Notes: a model not told the origin generated them from the sequence alone. 64,000 nt of DNA from Candidatus Zymogenaceae bacterium (GCA_016933535.1 JAFGAS010000035.1:124001-188000), one strand, 5' to 3'. Positions 1-9,565 are shown, counted from the first letter of the stretch. Translations and numbers: made by a program.

Positions 1-776
1 CTTTTACCCACCGTCAGATCCAGAAACTCGACTACCGCGGGGCGGAGGATGATGTTGGCCATGCGGCGGCCCCCGATTGAATAGGGGCAGACCACCTGAT
101 CGGCCCCCGCCGAGCGCAGCCTCTTTTCTCCCGTATCGTCGTGGGCCCGTCCCATCACGAAGATATCGGGTTTGAGCGCCTTGGCGGAAATCGTGATGTA
201 GACGTTATCCGCGGGTGATCCAACGGCGGCGATGAGCCCCTTGGCATGCATGATTCCTGCGGCAAGCAATACCTCATCGTTGACAGAGTCCCCGTTATAA
301 GCAGGATACCCCTTTTTGGAAACCTCATCTGTTTTCAGAGGGGAGGAATCGACGACGACAAACGGAACATGGTGCTCATGAAGCTCGTCGGCGATTACCC
401 TTCCGATTCTTCCGTAGCCGCAGATGATATAATGGTTCTTGAGTCGACTGACCTCACGCTTGCTTCGTCGTTTCTCCATAACGTTGCGAATCTCCCCTTC
501 GATAACAAAACGGGCAAACGAGCCCAATACGATAGAGAACACCACGATACCGGAGAAGATGAGGACCATGGTGAGTATCATTCCCGGGGGATTGAGCGAA
601 TGAATCTCGCCGTATCCCACGGTAGACAGCGTAATGACGGTCATATAAAGGGCGTCGAGGATCGGCCACCCTTCGATGAGCGCATATCCCGCTGTGCCGC
701 AGGTGATTACCAGAATGAGAAGGAGTAGACTTGCGATGAGTCTCAGTTCGGTTTTTGCTTCCGATCTGTCTATAAT
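1..776 (-). CDS. Two-TM potassium channel with RCK/TrkA-N domain (3' end outside window)
   Basis: Translating the minus strand gives a hydrophobic segment, a pore helix with the K+ selectivity filter TVGYGE, a second hydrophobic segment (roughly GMILTMVLIFSGIVVFSIVLG), then a Rossmann NAD-binding RCK domain beginning IICGYGRIGR. This order is that of MthK/YugO-type ligand-gated K+ channels of the inner membrane. The protein runs off the window near an RCK-like VEFLDLTVG segment. The frame is open up to a TAA at 792-794 but has no ATG, GTG or TTG before the pore helix; the first ATG would delete TM1. I place the start provisionally at an ATT (774-776) lying 4 nt after GGAG, which would overlap the upstream glycosidase stop by 7 bp. 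The family is clear; the start is not. A CTG a few codons later or a sequence error are alternatives. Confidence 0.85.
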   Translation of the reverse strand, partial: MIDRSEAKTELRLIASLLLLILVITCGTAGYALIEGWPILDALYMTVITLSTVGYGEIHSLNPPGMILTMVLIFSGIVVFSIVLGSFARFVIEGEIRNVMEKRRSKREVSRLKNHYIICGYGRIGRVIADELHEHHVPFVVVDSSPLKTDEVSKKGYPAYNGDSVNDEVLLAAGIMHAKGLIAAVGSPADNVYITISAKALKPDIFVMGRAHDDTGEKRLRSAGADQVVCPYSIGGRRMANIILRPAVVEFLDLTVGK

Positions 777-2095
777 GCAACTCCGTACTTCTTAAGCATG
801 GCGGGCGAAAGAACGCCGGTTTTCGCGATTTCCGAAAATAGCTTTCCCGACGGCTTGATTGTCCGCTTCTGCGTTTCATAATCGACGTGTATCATGCCGA
901 ACCGCATGGTGTAGCCTTCGGCCCACTCGAAGTTGTCGAAACTTGACCAGAAGAGATACCCCCGGATATCCATACCGTCCTTAAGGGCCTTTCCTACCTC
1001 GTATATATGGGCGGCCATGTACTCACGGCGGTAACGGTCGTCTTTTTCCTTTTCATCCAAGACCGTGGCAACGCCGTTTTCGGTAACGTAGAGCGGAACA
1101 CCGTATTGAGAGATGGTCGAAAGCAACCGGTATATCCCGTGGGGATAATATTCGCCCACGTCGAAGTGTGAAGTCTTCATGCCCGGGGGGGGCGGAACCG
1201 TTTTGCCGAAGAGGGTGCTCGGTGAAAGAAGGGAGAACTTAACGCTGTCCCGGGCGTAATAATTCAGGCCGATAAAGTCGCAGTTGCCCTTGACCAGCTC
1301 TTTTTCGCTCGGTTTTACCTTTATATTTCCGGAAGATTCGCCGGTGAAGAGGGCGTCAATAAAGTCCATGTTGAAGGCCTTGTCCTGGTTACGGGCGATC
1401 TTTGCGTCCCAGGTGTTGTCCTGCCGATAGGGCTCGAAGACCCGCATGTGTTTGGCAAATCCGACCTGAGCAGTGGGATCGATTTCTTTGATGGCGTGAT
1501 AGGCACGGGCGTGGGCCAGAAGCATGTTTCGGGCTACCCGAAATCCCTTTAACGGGCTCTTGACCCCCGGGGCGTGCTCACCGGTAATGTATGCGAAAAA
1601 TGCGTATACCATCGGCTCGTTGATCGTCATCCAGAGCCGCACGTCTTTTCCAAGTGCCGATGCAACGGCCTTCGTGAATATAGCGAACCGGTCAATACAC
1701 GCGGGATTCAGCCACCCGCCTTCCCGGGCCATCCAGAGAGGAGTGGAAAAATGGTGCAGGGTGACGATCGGGGTGATCTTGAGCCGTTTGAGCTCTTTGA
1801 TAACCTCGATGTAATGTTCGATGGCCGCCGCGGAGAAGTAGCCCTTGGCGGGCTCTATTCGGCTCCATTCCAACGAGAGGCGGTGGGCATTGTGGTTGAG
1901 GCCTTTTAAAAGTGCGAAGTCTTCCCGAAAACGATGATAATGATCGCAGGCGTCCCCTGAAATCTTACCGTCTATAATATGTCCGGGGACCTGTTCAAAG
2001 GCCCACCAGTCGTTATTGAAGTTGCCCCCTTCAATCTGGTGGGAGGAAGTCGCACCTCCCCAGAGAAACCTTTTCGGAAACGTAATGGTATCCAT
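770..2095 (-). CDS. GH1 family beta-glycosidase (beta-glucosidase type)
   Basis: About 441 residues, the normal length of a single-domain GH1 enzyme. The N-terminal FLWGGATSSHQIEGG block, the acid/base motif TINEP (about residue 158) and the nucleophile motif YVTENG (about residue 337) are all present, followed by the usual C-terminal GYLFWSSFDNFEW block. It should hydrolyse beta-linked glucosides or galactosides by a retaining mechanism; no signal peptide, so cytoplasmic. The start at 2095 is preferred over the ATG at 2113 because GGGGGAGG stands directly before it. A TTGAAT-16-TACAAT promoter precedes it, and the K+ channel gene follows with overlap, so the two are probably one transcript. 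The exact sugar cannot be read from the sequence. Confidence 0.93.
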   Translation of the reverse strand: MDTITFPKRFLWGGATSSHQIEGGNFNNDWWAFEQVPGHIIDGKISGDACDHYHRFREDFALLKGLNHNAHRLSLEWSRIEPAKGYFSAAAIEHYIEVIKELKRLKITPIVTLHHFSTPLWMAREGGWLNPACIDRFAIFTKAVASALGKDVRLWMTINEPMVYAFFAYITGEHAPGVKSPLKGFRVARNMLLAHARAYHAIKEIDPTAQVGFAKHMRVFEPYRQDNTWDAKIARNQDKAFNMDFIDALFTGESSGNIKVKPSEKELVKGNCDFIGLNYYARDSVKFSLLSPSTLFGKTVPPPPGMKTSHFDVGEYYPHGIYRLLSTISQYGVPLYVTENGVATVLDEKEKDDRYRREYMAAHIYEVGKALKDGMDIRGYLFWSSFDNFEWAEGYTMRFGMIHVDYETQKRTIKPSGKLFSEIAKTGVLSPAMLKKYGVAL

Positions 2096-2121
2096 GCCTC
2101 CCCCTTTACGCATTTTTAAGT

Positions 2122-2149
2122 ATTGTATCGATTATCGCGAAATATTCAA
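2122..2149 (-). promoter_or_regulatory. Putative sigma-70 promoter of the GH1 gene
   Basis: On the minus strand TTGAAT (2144-2149), a 16-bp spacer and TACAAT (2122-2127), ending 26 bp before the chosen ATG. Confidence 0.55.
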
Positions 2150-2234
2150 GGAAATAATCGATCGGTCGGGGACAATTGAGGTTGTATCATGTCGTGGGAA
2201 ATGGATAGGTGACGATAAGATCGATGATCCGTTT

Positions 2235-2263
2235 TTGACAGAAGAGGCCGTTTATTATAAAAT
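2235..2263 (+). promoter_or_regulatory. Putative sigma-70 promoter of the TPR-CHAT gene
   Basis: TTGACA (2235-2240), 17-bp spacer, TAAAAT (2258-2263), 29 bp before the ATG at 2293. Near-consensus boxes with ideal spacing; it is divergent from the GH1 promoter. Confidence 0.65.
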
Positions 2264-2292
2264 AGTGCAGGCTTTCTGAATAGCGGCGGGTC

Positions 2293-4995
2293 ATGAAAAG
2301 AAAAATCACGATGGTATCCTTTATTCTGTTATGGATATCGGCTGTCACTTTTACATCGGCATCCGAGACGCCCGATGAAGCCGGGGACTATCTTGCCGGC
2401 GGCATACGCTGCTACGAGCAATCGGATTACAGCGAGGCACTAACGGCGTTCGAACGAGCGCTCATCGACGCAAGGGAGCACGGCGACCAACGGGGCGCGG
2501 CCGATGCGCTCTATCGCATCGGGATGACCTGTGAGAAGCTCGAAGACTATCCGAAGTCCCGGCTATCGCTTGAAGAGTCTTTAGAGATATATCGACAAAT
2601 TGGTGACCTATGGGGTATGGCCGACTGCCGTTTCGAGATTGGGTACGTCTATTACTACGAAAAGCGACACGACGAGGCCTTGCCCCACTTCAGAGAGATG
2701 CTGGATCTCTTTATCGAAATCGGATCGGAAGTGGGCCGAGGCATCGCGCTGAACAATATCGGGATGGTCTCGATCGAACTCGATGATTACGACGGCGCCC
2801 TTAGCTGCTATGAGGATGCACTGTCTATCTTTCGAAACGATGATAACGATAGGCTATCAATCAATGCGCTCAGGGGGATAGCCCGTATTCACGGCAAACG
2901 GCAGGAATATGAAAATGAGTTGTCGGCCCTATCGGAGGCGCTGAAAATTGCCGAGAGAATCGGCGATAGGCCCGAAGAGGCCGCCCTCCTATCAGATGTC
3001 GGGGTCGATTACGCCATGCTGGGACAGTATGATGAGGCGATCGTTTTCCAAGGCCAATCGTTGACGCTTTTTCGGGCGTTGGGCGACAAAAAGGGCGAAG
3101 GGTATGCCCTGATCCATACGGGGAGCGCGTTGAACAACCTCGGGCGCTACGAAGAAGGACTTGAAAAATACAAAAGTGCCCGGGAGGTTTTTAGGGAGAT
3201 CGGCGATTCCGCCGGAACCGGATTCGCCAATGCCGGGATGGCCTTTTCCCACCATGAGCTGGGGCACACCGTTCGGTCATTTTTTCTCTTCTCGCACGTC
3301 TTGGGTACGGCAAAAAGGGAAAAGGTCGATATCGAGATTGCCGATGACCCGCTGATTCGTGGGATGATTGCGGCGGGAATGGAGCGGTACCGTAAGGCGG
3401 TCCCGGAACTGGAAAACGCACTGACGGAGGGGATCGCACATAACGATATTATAAAAATCGGTTACAGCGCCGGATATCTGGGCTACTGCTGCAAAGCGCT
3501 GGGAGAATACGAAAAGGCCGTGGATTATTACGGGGCGGCCATCGACGTGCTGGAGCGCGTGAGGGGGGATATCCGACAAGACACGCACAAGACTTCGTTT
3601 ATGAAGAGCAAGATAGAGGTATATGAAGATATCATTGAAATCCTCATAAAGCTGGAGCGATTGGAAGAGGCCTTCGACTATATGGAACGTGCACGCTCTC
3701 GGGCCTTATTGGACCTGCTTGGAAACGGGCGGTTCGAGGTTAAGGGGGCGCGCGAACGGGAGCTGCTCAAACAGGAGGATGATATAGCTCAACGTCTCTC
3801 ACGGCTCGTGGAGCCCCCCGGAACGGCTCCGGAGGTCGCGGCGGGTAGGCGTTCGGATGCCGATAGCCGTCTGCGCGCGCTGGATGAAGCCGCGGAGGAA
3901 TACGGCGATCTTATCCGGAAGATCAAATCGGAAAATCCCGAGCTCGCGTCTCTCGTTGCGGTCAACTCCCTTTCCCTGGCCCAGGTACGGGCGATCATGA
4001 CCGATGAGGCGCGGATTATTGAATACTTCACCACCCGGGACGCGACATATATCTTCTCGGTCGGCAAACGGGACCTCTCAGTATATACGGTTCCCATAAC
4101 GAGAGAAGAGCTTTCGAGCAAGGTATCGGCCCTGCGGGAAGGCATTCGGTCGACGATCGGGTCGGATAACGTTACGGGCGCTATAGACACGGCGCGCGGT
4201 TTGTACGATATCCTTATGGCGCCGGTCGTCCCCGCTGAAGACGAGACGCGGCTCATCATTATCCCTCACGGGCCGCTGCATTATCTGCCGTTTGCGGCGC
4301 TTTTTGACGGCCGGCGGTTTTTGATCGAACGGTATACCCTCGTTATCGATCCCTCGGCAAGCGTTCTCAAGTATATCATCGAAAAAAGGAAGAGGCCCGA
4401 CGGGGCGGTCGTCGCGTTCGGCAATCCGACGACAAAATATAACCCGCTCCCGTTTGCGGAGCACGAGGTTGCCGATATCGGGTCAATCATGGAGAAGGCC
4501 GATATTTACCTCGGCGACAGGGCCACCGAAACTCGCGGAAAGAAATCCTTCGCTAAGTATTCGATCATTCATCTGGCCTGCCACGGCATGTTTAATCCAA
4601 CGGACCCCCTTTCGTCGGCGCTGTTTCTTTCCCCCGATGGGCTAAACGACGGGATGCTCAAAGTCAATGAACTCTTCGGCCTTTACCTTCCAGGGACGTC
4701 TCTCGTGGTGCTGTCGGCCTGCGAGACGGGGCTTTCGCACGTGATGAAGGGTGACGAACTGATCGGCCTGTCGCGGGGTTTCATCTTTTCGGGGACGCCG
4801 TCGCTGGTGGTGACGCTCTGGGAGGTGGCCGACGATTCGACGGCGGCCCTGATGAGGCAATTCTATCGAAACCTGAAGGAGGGGATGGATAAGCCGGAGT
4901 CTCTTCGGCAGTCAATGTTGTGGCTTCGGTCGCAGCCGGAGTACGAACATCCCTTCTATTGGGCGCCGTTTGTCATGATCGGGGATTGGCGTTAG
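2293..4995 (+). CDS. Exported TPR-CHAT protein (caspase-like protease domain)
   Basis: 900 residues. A signal peptide (KRK, hydrophobic core, cleavage after about residue 23) is followed by some ten tetratricopeptide-like repeats over roughly residues 30-440, each with the recurring pattern of A/G-x-A and Y-x-x-A. A charged linker leads to a C-terminal CHAT domain (about 600-900). The caspase-type catalytic pair is visible: His in HLACHGMF (about 760) and Cys in LSACETG (about 809). CHAT proteases of this kind are known from surveillance and cell-death systems, for instance as craspase in type III-E CRISPR, but most bacterial TPR-CHAT proteins have no assigned substrate. The export signal points to the periplasm or cell surface. 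It has its own strong promoter and no obvious effector partner; the small exported protein 64 bp downstream may be co-transcribed. Confidence 0.9.
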   Translation: MKRKITMVSFILLWISAVTFTSASETPDEAGDYLAGGIRCYEQSDYSEALTAFERALIDAREHGDQRGAADALYRIGMTCEKLEDYPKSRLSLEESLEIYRQIGDLWGMADCRFEIGYVYYYEKRHDEALPHFREMLDLFIEIGSEVGRGIALNNIGMVSIELDDYDGALSCYEDALSIFRNDDNDRLSINALRGIARIHGKRQEYENELSALSEALKIAERIGDRPEEAALLSDVGVDYAMLGQYDEAIVFQGQSLTLFRALGDKKGEGYALIHTGSALNNLGRYEEGLEKYKSAREVFREIGDSAGTGFANAGMAFSHHELGHTVRSFFLFSHVLGTAKREKVDIEIADDPLIRGMIAAGMERYRKAVPELENALTEGIAHNDIIKIGYSAGYLGYCCKALGEYEKAVDYYGAAIDVLERVRGDIRQDTHKTSFMKSKIEVYEDIIEILIKLERLEEAFDYMERARSRALLDLLGNGRFEVKGARERELLKQEDDIAQRLSRLVEPPGTAPEVAAGRRSDADSRLRALDEAAEEYGDLIRKIKSENPELASLVAVNSLSLAQVRAIMTDEARIIEYFTTRDATYIFSVGKRDLSVYTVPITREELSSKVSALREGIRSTIGSDNVTGAIDTARGLYDILMAPVVPAEDETRLIIIPHGPLHYLPFAALFDGRRFLIERYTLVIDPSASVLKYIIEKRKRPDGAVVAFGNPTTKYNPLPFAEHEVADIGSIMEKADIYLGDRATETRGKKSFAKYSIIHLACHGMFNPTDPLSSALFLSPDGLNDGMLKVNELFGLYLPGTSLVVLSACETGLSHVMKGDELIGLSRGFIFSGTPSLVVTLWEVADDSTAALMRQFYRNLKEGMDKPESLRQSMLWLRSQPEYEHPFYWAPFVMIGDWR

Positions 4996-5059
4996 GCCGG
5001 GAGGATGATGTCCAGCAGGTGATGGTGTTTCTATCGTCAATATCATACAGGAGACCACT

Positions 5060-5524
5060 ATGAAGAAATGGATACCGATGAGGGTGGTGACTTTCGCCCT
5101 GTTTGTTATTTTTCTTCTCGGCGGTGCCGGTATCGAGGGTTGGGCGCAAACGGTCCTCCTCGTGACTCCCGAAGAGGCCGCGGGTCCGGACGCCCGGGCC
5201 GTGATCGTGGAGAAGAACGACGGGCCGATTATCGTTATCAAGAGCCCGGAGAACGGCTCCACGCAGACCGGCCCGTTTCGTCTCTATGTTGAGATCATGA
5301 AACGGGAGGGCGGCGGCGACATAGACATGGATTCTCTCGCGGTTAAATACCTGAAGCTGGTTCCCATTGATATTACCGGGAGAGTCAGGGACTATATCAC
5401 GGGCAGCAAAATGGACGTGCCGGACGCCGAGTTTCCCGAAGGGAGCCACCGGGCGGAGATCCTGGTAAGGGATACCGCCGGCAATGAATCGAGCAAGCTC
5501 TTTTCGGTAACGGTAGCGAAATAG
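5060..5524 (+). CDS. Small exported protein with Ig-like domain
   Basis: 154 residues. A typical signal peptide (MKKWIPMR then a leucine/phenylalanine-rich core, cleavage near WAQ at about residue 30). The mature part contains SPENGSTQTGPFRLYVEI and ends in DTAGNESSKLFSVTVAK, the pattern of bacterial Ig-like beta-sandwich domains. No catalytic motif is seen. It starts 64 bp after the TPR-CHAT gene and no separate promoter is evident, so it may belong to the same transcript as a surface or periplasmic partner; that link is inference. It converges on the glycosyltransferase gene ending at 5624. Confidence 0.7.
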   Translation: MKKWIPMRVVTFALFVIFLLGGAGIEGWAQTVLLVTPEEAAGPDARAVIVEKNDGPIIVIKSPENGSTQTGPFRLYVEIMKREGGGDIDMDSLAVKYLKLVPIDITGRVRDYITGSKMDVPDAEFPEGSHRAEILVRDTAGNESSKLFSVTVAK

Positions 5525-5623
5525 TGGTAATAGGCCGTTTGGAAAAAATGCGGGAACGGGGTTGGGGCCGACCGCAGAATCTCCCGGCGATATCGATGGC
5601 GGAGTCGGGCCGTAGCGTTTTCC

Positions 5624-7339
5624 CTAATTGTCCGGGCAGCTTCTCGATAGGCGTGCGAGTATTAGGGGAAATCCCGCGTCTGTGCGGGTCTTTGCGAGAA
5701 GGAACTTCTTGGTCGGCAGGGACGTGTGGTAGTAGTCCCGTGTGGAGAGTACTTCCACCGAATAGCCGGCCTCTTCAATCTTCGGCTTCATATCCTCCGG
5801 CGTAATGATATAGATGGAACGCCCGCCATTCGTTTCCTCCAGGAGGGTGGGAGAATCCACCTCCTGGACGAATAATGCATGCCTCGCGCTGTAAAAAGGA
5901 AAGGACGATCTGATATTTTTTCCCACGAAGTATATGTCCTGGTCCGATATATTCATTCGCGTAAGGTCGGCGGCAAACTCCTTATAGGGTTGATAGGCGA
6001 GCATTGCCGGCGAGACGTGCAGCATGATCGTGAGGTGCGCCAATCCTATTAACAGGCACAACGCCGAAATAAGGAGCGCCCGTTTTTTTCCGATGAGTGA
6101 AAAGAGGCCCAGGGCGATCAGTCCGACAAGTACGATGCCCAACAGAACGTTCCACGCCGGCTGTCCAATGGGGAACATGACCGTGACGATCACAACAGCG
6201 ATGGCCGACAATATCAGGATCAGCACGAAGGTATAGATCGAAAATCCTCGTTGAGCCCGATCACTCATCGCTTCGCTTACGTAGTCTTTTAAAAACTTCC
6301 CCACAATAAAGGCTGCCGCCGGCAGAACGAAAAAGATATACTGGGGGAGCTTCGTTTTGGAAAAGGACATCAACACGATCGGAGCGATAAGCCAGATCGT
6401 CATGAAGCCGGGCGCCGGGCCCGCGGGAGACAGCCTGTTGAGGTCAAAACGGGCGCGGCGAAACGCGGGGAACCCCCGGACCAGTTGCCAGAACAACGCC
6501 ACGACCCACGGTAAAATCATCCAGAGAAACGTGTGAACGTAGTAGAAGGGGTCGGTCTTCATGGCATGGTTGGTGGTGCCGAAACGATCGAAATTCTGTA
6601 CGATAAACAGGACGTAAAGGTAGTGTGAACCGTGGGCGCGGTACATGGCCCAGTACCAGGGAAAGAGGATGACCGCGACCAATGCCAGGCCCCAGGGAAG
6701 GCCGAGCCTCAGGATCAGGTTCCAGCGCCGGGTCATAATAATAAAGACGCCCGTCACGAGTATCGGGATAACCAGGCCAATCGGTCCCTTGGTTAGAAAG
6801 GCCAGCGCCGAGGCGAGATAGGCCAGCACGAGATAGTATTTTTTCGGCTCATACAGGTAGCTGATGATGCCCCAGAGGGAAAACGCGATAAAGACCATGA
6901 GCGCCATATCGAGCCTGGCGTCCCTGACCATCAGGTGATAGGCGGGGGTGGTGACCAGCGCAAGGGCCGCCGCGATCCCCGTCTCTTTGTCGGCGATTCT
7001 CTTTCCAATTGCATAGATGATCAACAGGCCGGCGAGGGCCAGAAGGGCGTTGGGAAGGCGCGCGGCCAGCGGAGTTGCCCCGAAAAGCTTTATGGAGGCG
7101 GCCATGAGCCAGGTAACGAGGGGGGGGTGCTGGTCGAATGGAACGCCGTTGAGAGTTGGGGATATCCAATTGCCCGATGCGACCATCTCTCGGGCGATCT
7201 CCGCATAGGTCGATTCGTCTACGTCCTGTATATCGGCCTTCCCGAGCCCCCAGAAGTAGGGTACGATGGAAATCAGCAGGATAACGGCCAGCAGCGCATA
7301 AGGCGCGGTCGAAGTTTTCTTTGGTCCAGATATACTCAC
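5624..7339 (-). CDS. ArnT/PMT-type membrane glycosyltransferase
   Basis: About 571 residues with roughly a dozen membrane segments. The first extramembrane loop carries DVDESTYAEIAREM and the later FDQHPPLVTW segment, hallmarks of GT39/GT83 transferases that use polyprenyl-phosphate sugars (ArnT, PMT_2 families) on the outer face of the inner membrane; the acidic residues of the first loop are the expected catalytic ones. A C-terminal soluble part follows the last TM. The start at the GTG of 7339 is chosen because ACGAGG lies 8 nt before it; an upstream GTG at 7414 would add 25 residues of unlikely sequence. Acceptor could be lipid A, another glycolipid or protein; the sequence does not decide. 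Confidence 0.85.
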   Translation of the reverse strand: MSISGPKKTSTAPYALLAVILLISIVPYFWGLGKADIQDVDESTYAEIAREMVASGNWISPTLNGVPFDQHPPLVTWLMAASIKLFGATPLAARLPNALLALAGLLIIYAIGKRIADKETGIAAALALVTTPAYHLMVRDARLDMALMVFIAFSLWGIISYLYEPKKYYLVLAYLASALAFLTKGPIGLVIPILVTGVFIIMTRRWNLILRLGLPWGLALVAVILFPWYWAMYRAHGSHYLYVLFIVQNFDRFGTTNHAMKTDPFYYVHTFLWMILPWVVALFWQLVRGFPAFRRARFDLNRLSPAGPAPGFMTIWLIAPIVLMSFSKTKLPQYIFFVLPAAAFIVGKFLKDYVSEAMSDRAQRGFSIYTFVLILILSAIAVVIVTVMFPIGQPAWNVLLGIVLVGLIALGLFSLIGKKRALLISALCLLIGLAHLTIMLHVSPAMLAYQPYKEFAADLTRMNISDQDIYFVGKNIRSSFPFYSARHALFVQEVDSPTLLEETNGGRSIYIITPEDMKPKIEEAGYSVEVLSTRDYYHTSLPTKKFLLAKTRTDAGFPLILARLSRSCPDN

Positions 7340-7465
7340 AGGATATACCTCGTATTGACAGGGGACAAGGGCCGGTCGGAATAATGGGGCAACGGATTTG
7401 TCACGTGTGGACAATTTTAGAGAACAGTCGACGGGATGTCAAACGAAAAACGAATTCCTTTTGAA

Positions 7466-7494
7466 TTGATTATTGAGATGAGATCGGGTAGGAT
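7466..7494 (+). promoter_or_regulatory. Possible promoter of the CBS protein gene
   Basis: TTGATT, 17-bp spacer, TAGGAT, 35 bp before the GTG start at 7530. Boxes are partial matches only. Confidence 0.35.
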
Positions 7495-7529
7495 GAATCT
7501 TTAGATATTTACGTGGATGAGGCAGCATA

Positions 7530-7940
7530 GTGAAGAATTTTGTGAATCTCTTTGTAAAAGACGCAATGCGCAAAGACGTGGTGGACGTGTCGCCGGAGAT
7601 GACGATGCGGGAGGTGGAGGCCCTCTTCGAAAAATACGACTATTATTCTTTCCCGGTTATCGATAAGGGAAAGGTGGTCGGTATCGTGACGAAGCTCGAC
7701 TTTCTCAAACACTTCATTTTCACCCCCTCGTCTATCGTTCCGCAGTACGATCGGCTCCTCGAAGATAAGATCCGCGAAATCATGAACACCAAGGTCTTTA
7801 CCGTGAACACGGATACGCCGCTCACGAGGGTGCTGGAGCTGATGGTAGAAACGCGTATCAGAAGCTTTCCCGTGGTGGATGTCGACAATAGGCTCCTGGG
7901 CCTCATCTCCCGGGAGGATATCATGAAGATGCTGAAATGA
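7530..7940 (+). CDS. Tandem CBS-domain protein
   Basis: 136 residues forming one CBS pair. The first repeat begins VKDAMRKDVVDVSPEMTMREV and the second MNTKVFTVNTDTPLTRVLEL, each ending in the usual (V/L)GI(V/I)(T/S) element. Such stand-alone pairs bind adenine nucleotides and act as energy sensors for a partner protein. The start is a GTG with GAGG 7 nt upstream. No partner is obvious: the gene stands alone between the glycosyltransferase (divergent) and the GT4 gene 188 bp downstream. Confidence 0.88.
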   Translation: MKNFVNLFVKDAMRKDVVDVSPEMTMREVEALFEKYDYYSFPVIDKGKVVGIVTKLDFLKHFIFTPSSIVPQYDRLLEDKIREIMNTKVFTVNTDTPLTRVLELMVETRIRSFPVVDVDNRLLGLISREDIMKMLK

Positions 7941-8128
7941 CCGAGGGGCTATTAGCCGAGTGAGATGCTCTTTCCTGAGCGGTAAGTTCGACGCAGAAGC
8001 GATGACGGACAAGGCCATCCGAGGATGCTGTTTTTGAGGAAGGTTTGAGTGCCTTGCCGGGTAATTGGCGAGGTTTACTTATTTGTAAAGATTAAAGATG
8101 CGGCCCCCGCTACCTACTGGAGTTTCGT

Positions 8129-9466
8129 ATGGCTCAAACGATCTGGTTTGATGTTACCGGAATATGTAACTGGAACGGCCCCCCGGTCGGTTTCGTTCGA
8201 GCAGAGTTAGAAACTGCTCGTCACCTTCTCCTTGAATTCAACGGCAAAACCTGTTTCTGCCGTTATGACAGCACGAGAGACGCCCACCTTGAGGTGTTTC
8301 ATAAAGACATTGAGATTTATATTCGGCGATTAGATACGTACACCGAAGGGTCAGCTTCTAGTTTGTCTACGGGGGTGGGCTTGAGGTTAAAGCATTTCAT
8401 TAAAAGGATGGTTCAGTATCTGCCAGAACGGCCGCAGCACACAATTATTCGATCTCTGAGGCGATGCCGGCTTATTCTAAGGAAGGCCAAAATGATGATA
8501 GCCAGGCTTCTTAGTCGAGGTCTTGCACTTTTTCGTCTGCCGGCCGGCAGTATTGAGCGGAGACTTGAGCGAGGAGACGTTTATATCACTCTACGCCTGG
8601 ATTTCGAAAGCAATATTTTCTCGGACATGTATGCCATTAAGGAAAGGACGGGAATTAAAGTTGTGGGGATGTGCCACGATCTTATTCCGGTTAAGTTTCC
8701 ACACTTTCTTGAGATTGATTATTCACAGATATTTTCCTGTTTTATCATAGATATGGCCCGGTGCGCGGATAAGATCCTGTGCAATTCCCGAAACACCTTT
8801 CGTGACCTGGAAGAATTCCTATCTACGGTGAACGTACATTGTCCTCCTTTGGAGGTAATTAGGCTTGGGGCAGATATAGGAGCTCAAATGGGTACTATCG
8901 GTGAGCAGGTACGCAACATCTGCCGGGTCCCTTATATACTTTTTGTTTCCAACATCGAACGGCGAAAAAATCACGAAATCCTCCACCGCGCGTACAAGAA
9001 GTTGGCGGAAACGGGCCAAAGGGATTTGCCAAGACTCGTGTTTGTGGGTAGGCCGGGGTGGAGTTTTGACTACATTTATTCTAATATACGTCTTGACCAA
9101 TCAATAAATGGATTGATCCTTACGCTTAAGTATGTCAATGACTCTGAGCTCTGCTCTCTATACCGTCACGCTTTGTTTACAGTGTACCCCTCCCTTTACG
9201 AAGGTTGGGGGTTGCCGGTTGCTGAAAGCCTTGCGCGTGGAAAATTCTGCATCGCTTCTTCCACTTCCTCCTTGCCCGAGGTAGGGGGTGATTTTGTTGA
9301 GTATCTTGACCCTTCGGATCTGCCTCTCTGGGTCGATCGCTTGGCCTACTATTTTGATAACCCGGAGGTTGTCCGGGATTGGGAAGAAAATATTCAATCA
9401 CATTACAGACCTCCCACATGGGTGGAAACGACGCGGGCAATAGTAAATCACGCCTTGAGTCTTTAG
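8129..9466 (+). CDS. GT4-family glycosyltransferase
   Basis: 445 residues of GT-B fold. The N-terminal DVTGICNWNGPPVGFVRAEL resembles the opening (W-x-x-PxGI/FxR) of polysaccharide GT4 enzymes. The C-terminal domain has FVSNIERRKNHE, LVFVGRPGW, and the donor-binding loop SLYEGWGLPVAESLA followed by SSLPEVGGD, the E-x7-E type motif of retaining GT4 transferases. It probably adds a sugar in surface polysaccharide synthesis, on the cytoplasmic side. Base composition and codon use are more AT-rich than in flanking genes, and it stands in the accessory patch with the methyltransferase, which suggests horizontal gain of a fragment of a polysaccharide locus. Confidence 0.85.
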   Translation: MAQTIWFDVTGICNWNGPPVGFVRAELETARHLLLEFNGKTCFCRYDSTRDAHLEVFHKDIEIYIRRLDTYTEGSASSLSTGVGLRLKHFIKRMVQYLPERPQHTIIRSLRRCRLILRKAKMMIARLLSRGLALFRLPAGSIERRLERGDVYITLRLDFESNIFSDMYAIKERTGIKVVGMCHDLIPVKFPHFLEIDYSQIFSCFIIDMARCADKILCNSRNTFRDLEEFLSTVNVHCPPLEVIRLGADIGAQMGTIGEQVRNICRVPYILFVSNIERRKNHEILHRAYKKLAETGQRDLPRLVFVGRPGWSFDYIYSNIRLDQSINGLILTLKYVNDSELCSLYRHALFTVYPSLYEGWGLPVAESLARGKFCIASSTSSLPEVGGDFVEYLDPSDLPLWVDRLAYYFDNPEVVRDWEENIQSHYRPPTWVETTRAIVNHALSL

Positions 9467-9565
9467 AGATAGTCTGAGAGTCTATCCCACCAGTAAAGGC
9501 AGCAATGTCCGGGACGAATAGCGTGACTGAATCATTATTACATTTGATTGTAGTCCGTTATCGCG

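Noticed and set aside
454-879. Open frame of 141 codons on the minus strand at the left end
   Set aside because: It overlaps the K+ channel in another frame; the product is Arg/His/Ser-rich without any domain, while the channel frame has a full selectivity filter and RCK motif.
2293-4995. CHAT protein as part of a type III-E CRISPR or gasdermin defence system
   Set aside because: No Cas gene, gasdermin-like gene or array is nearby, and the protein has an export signal.
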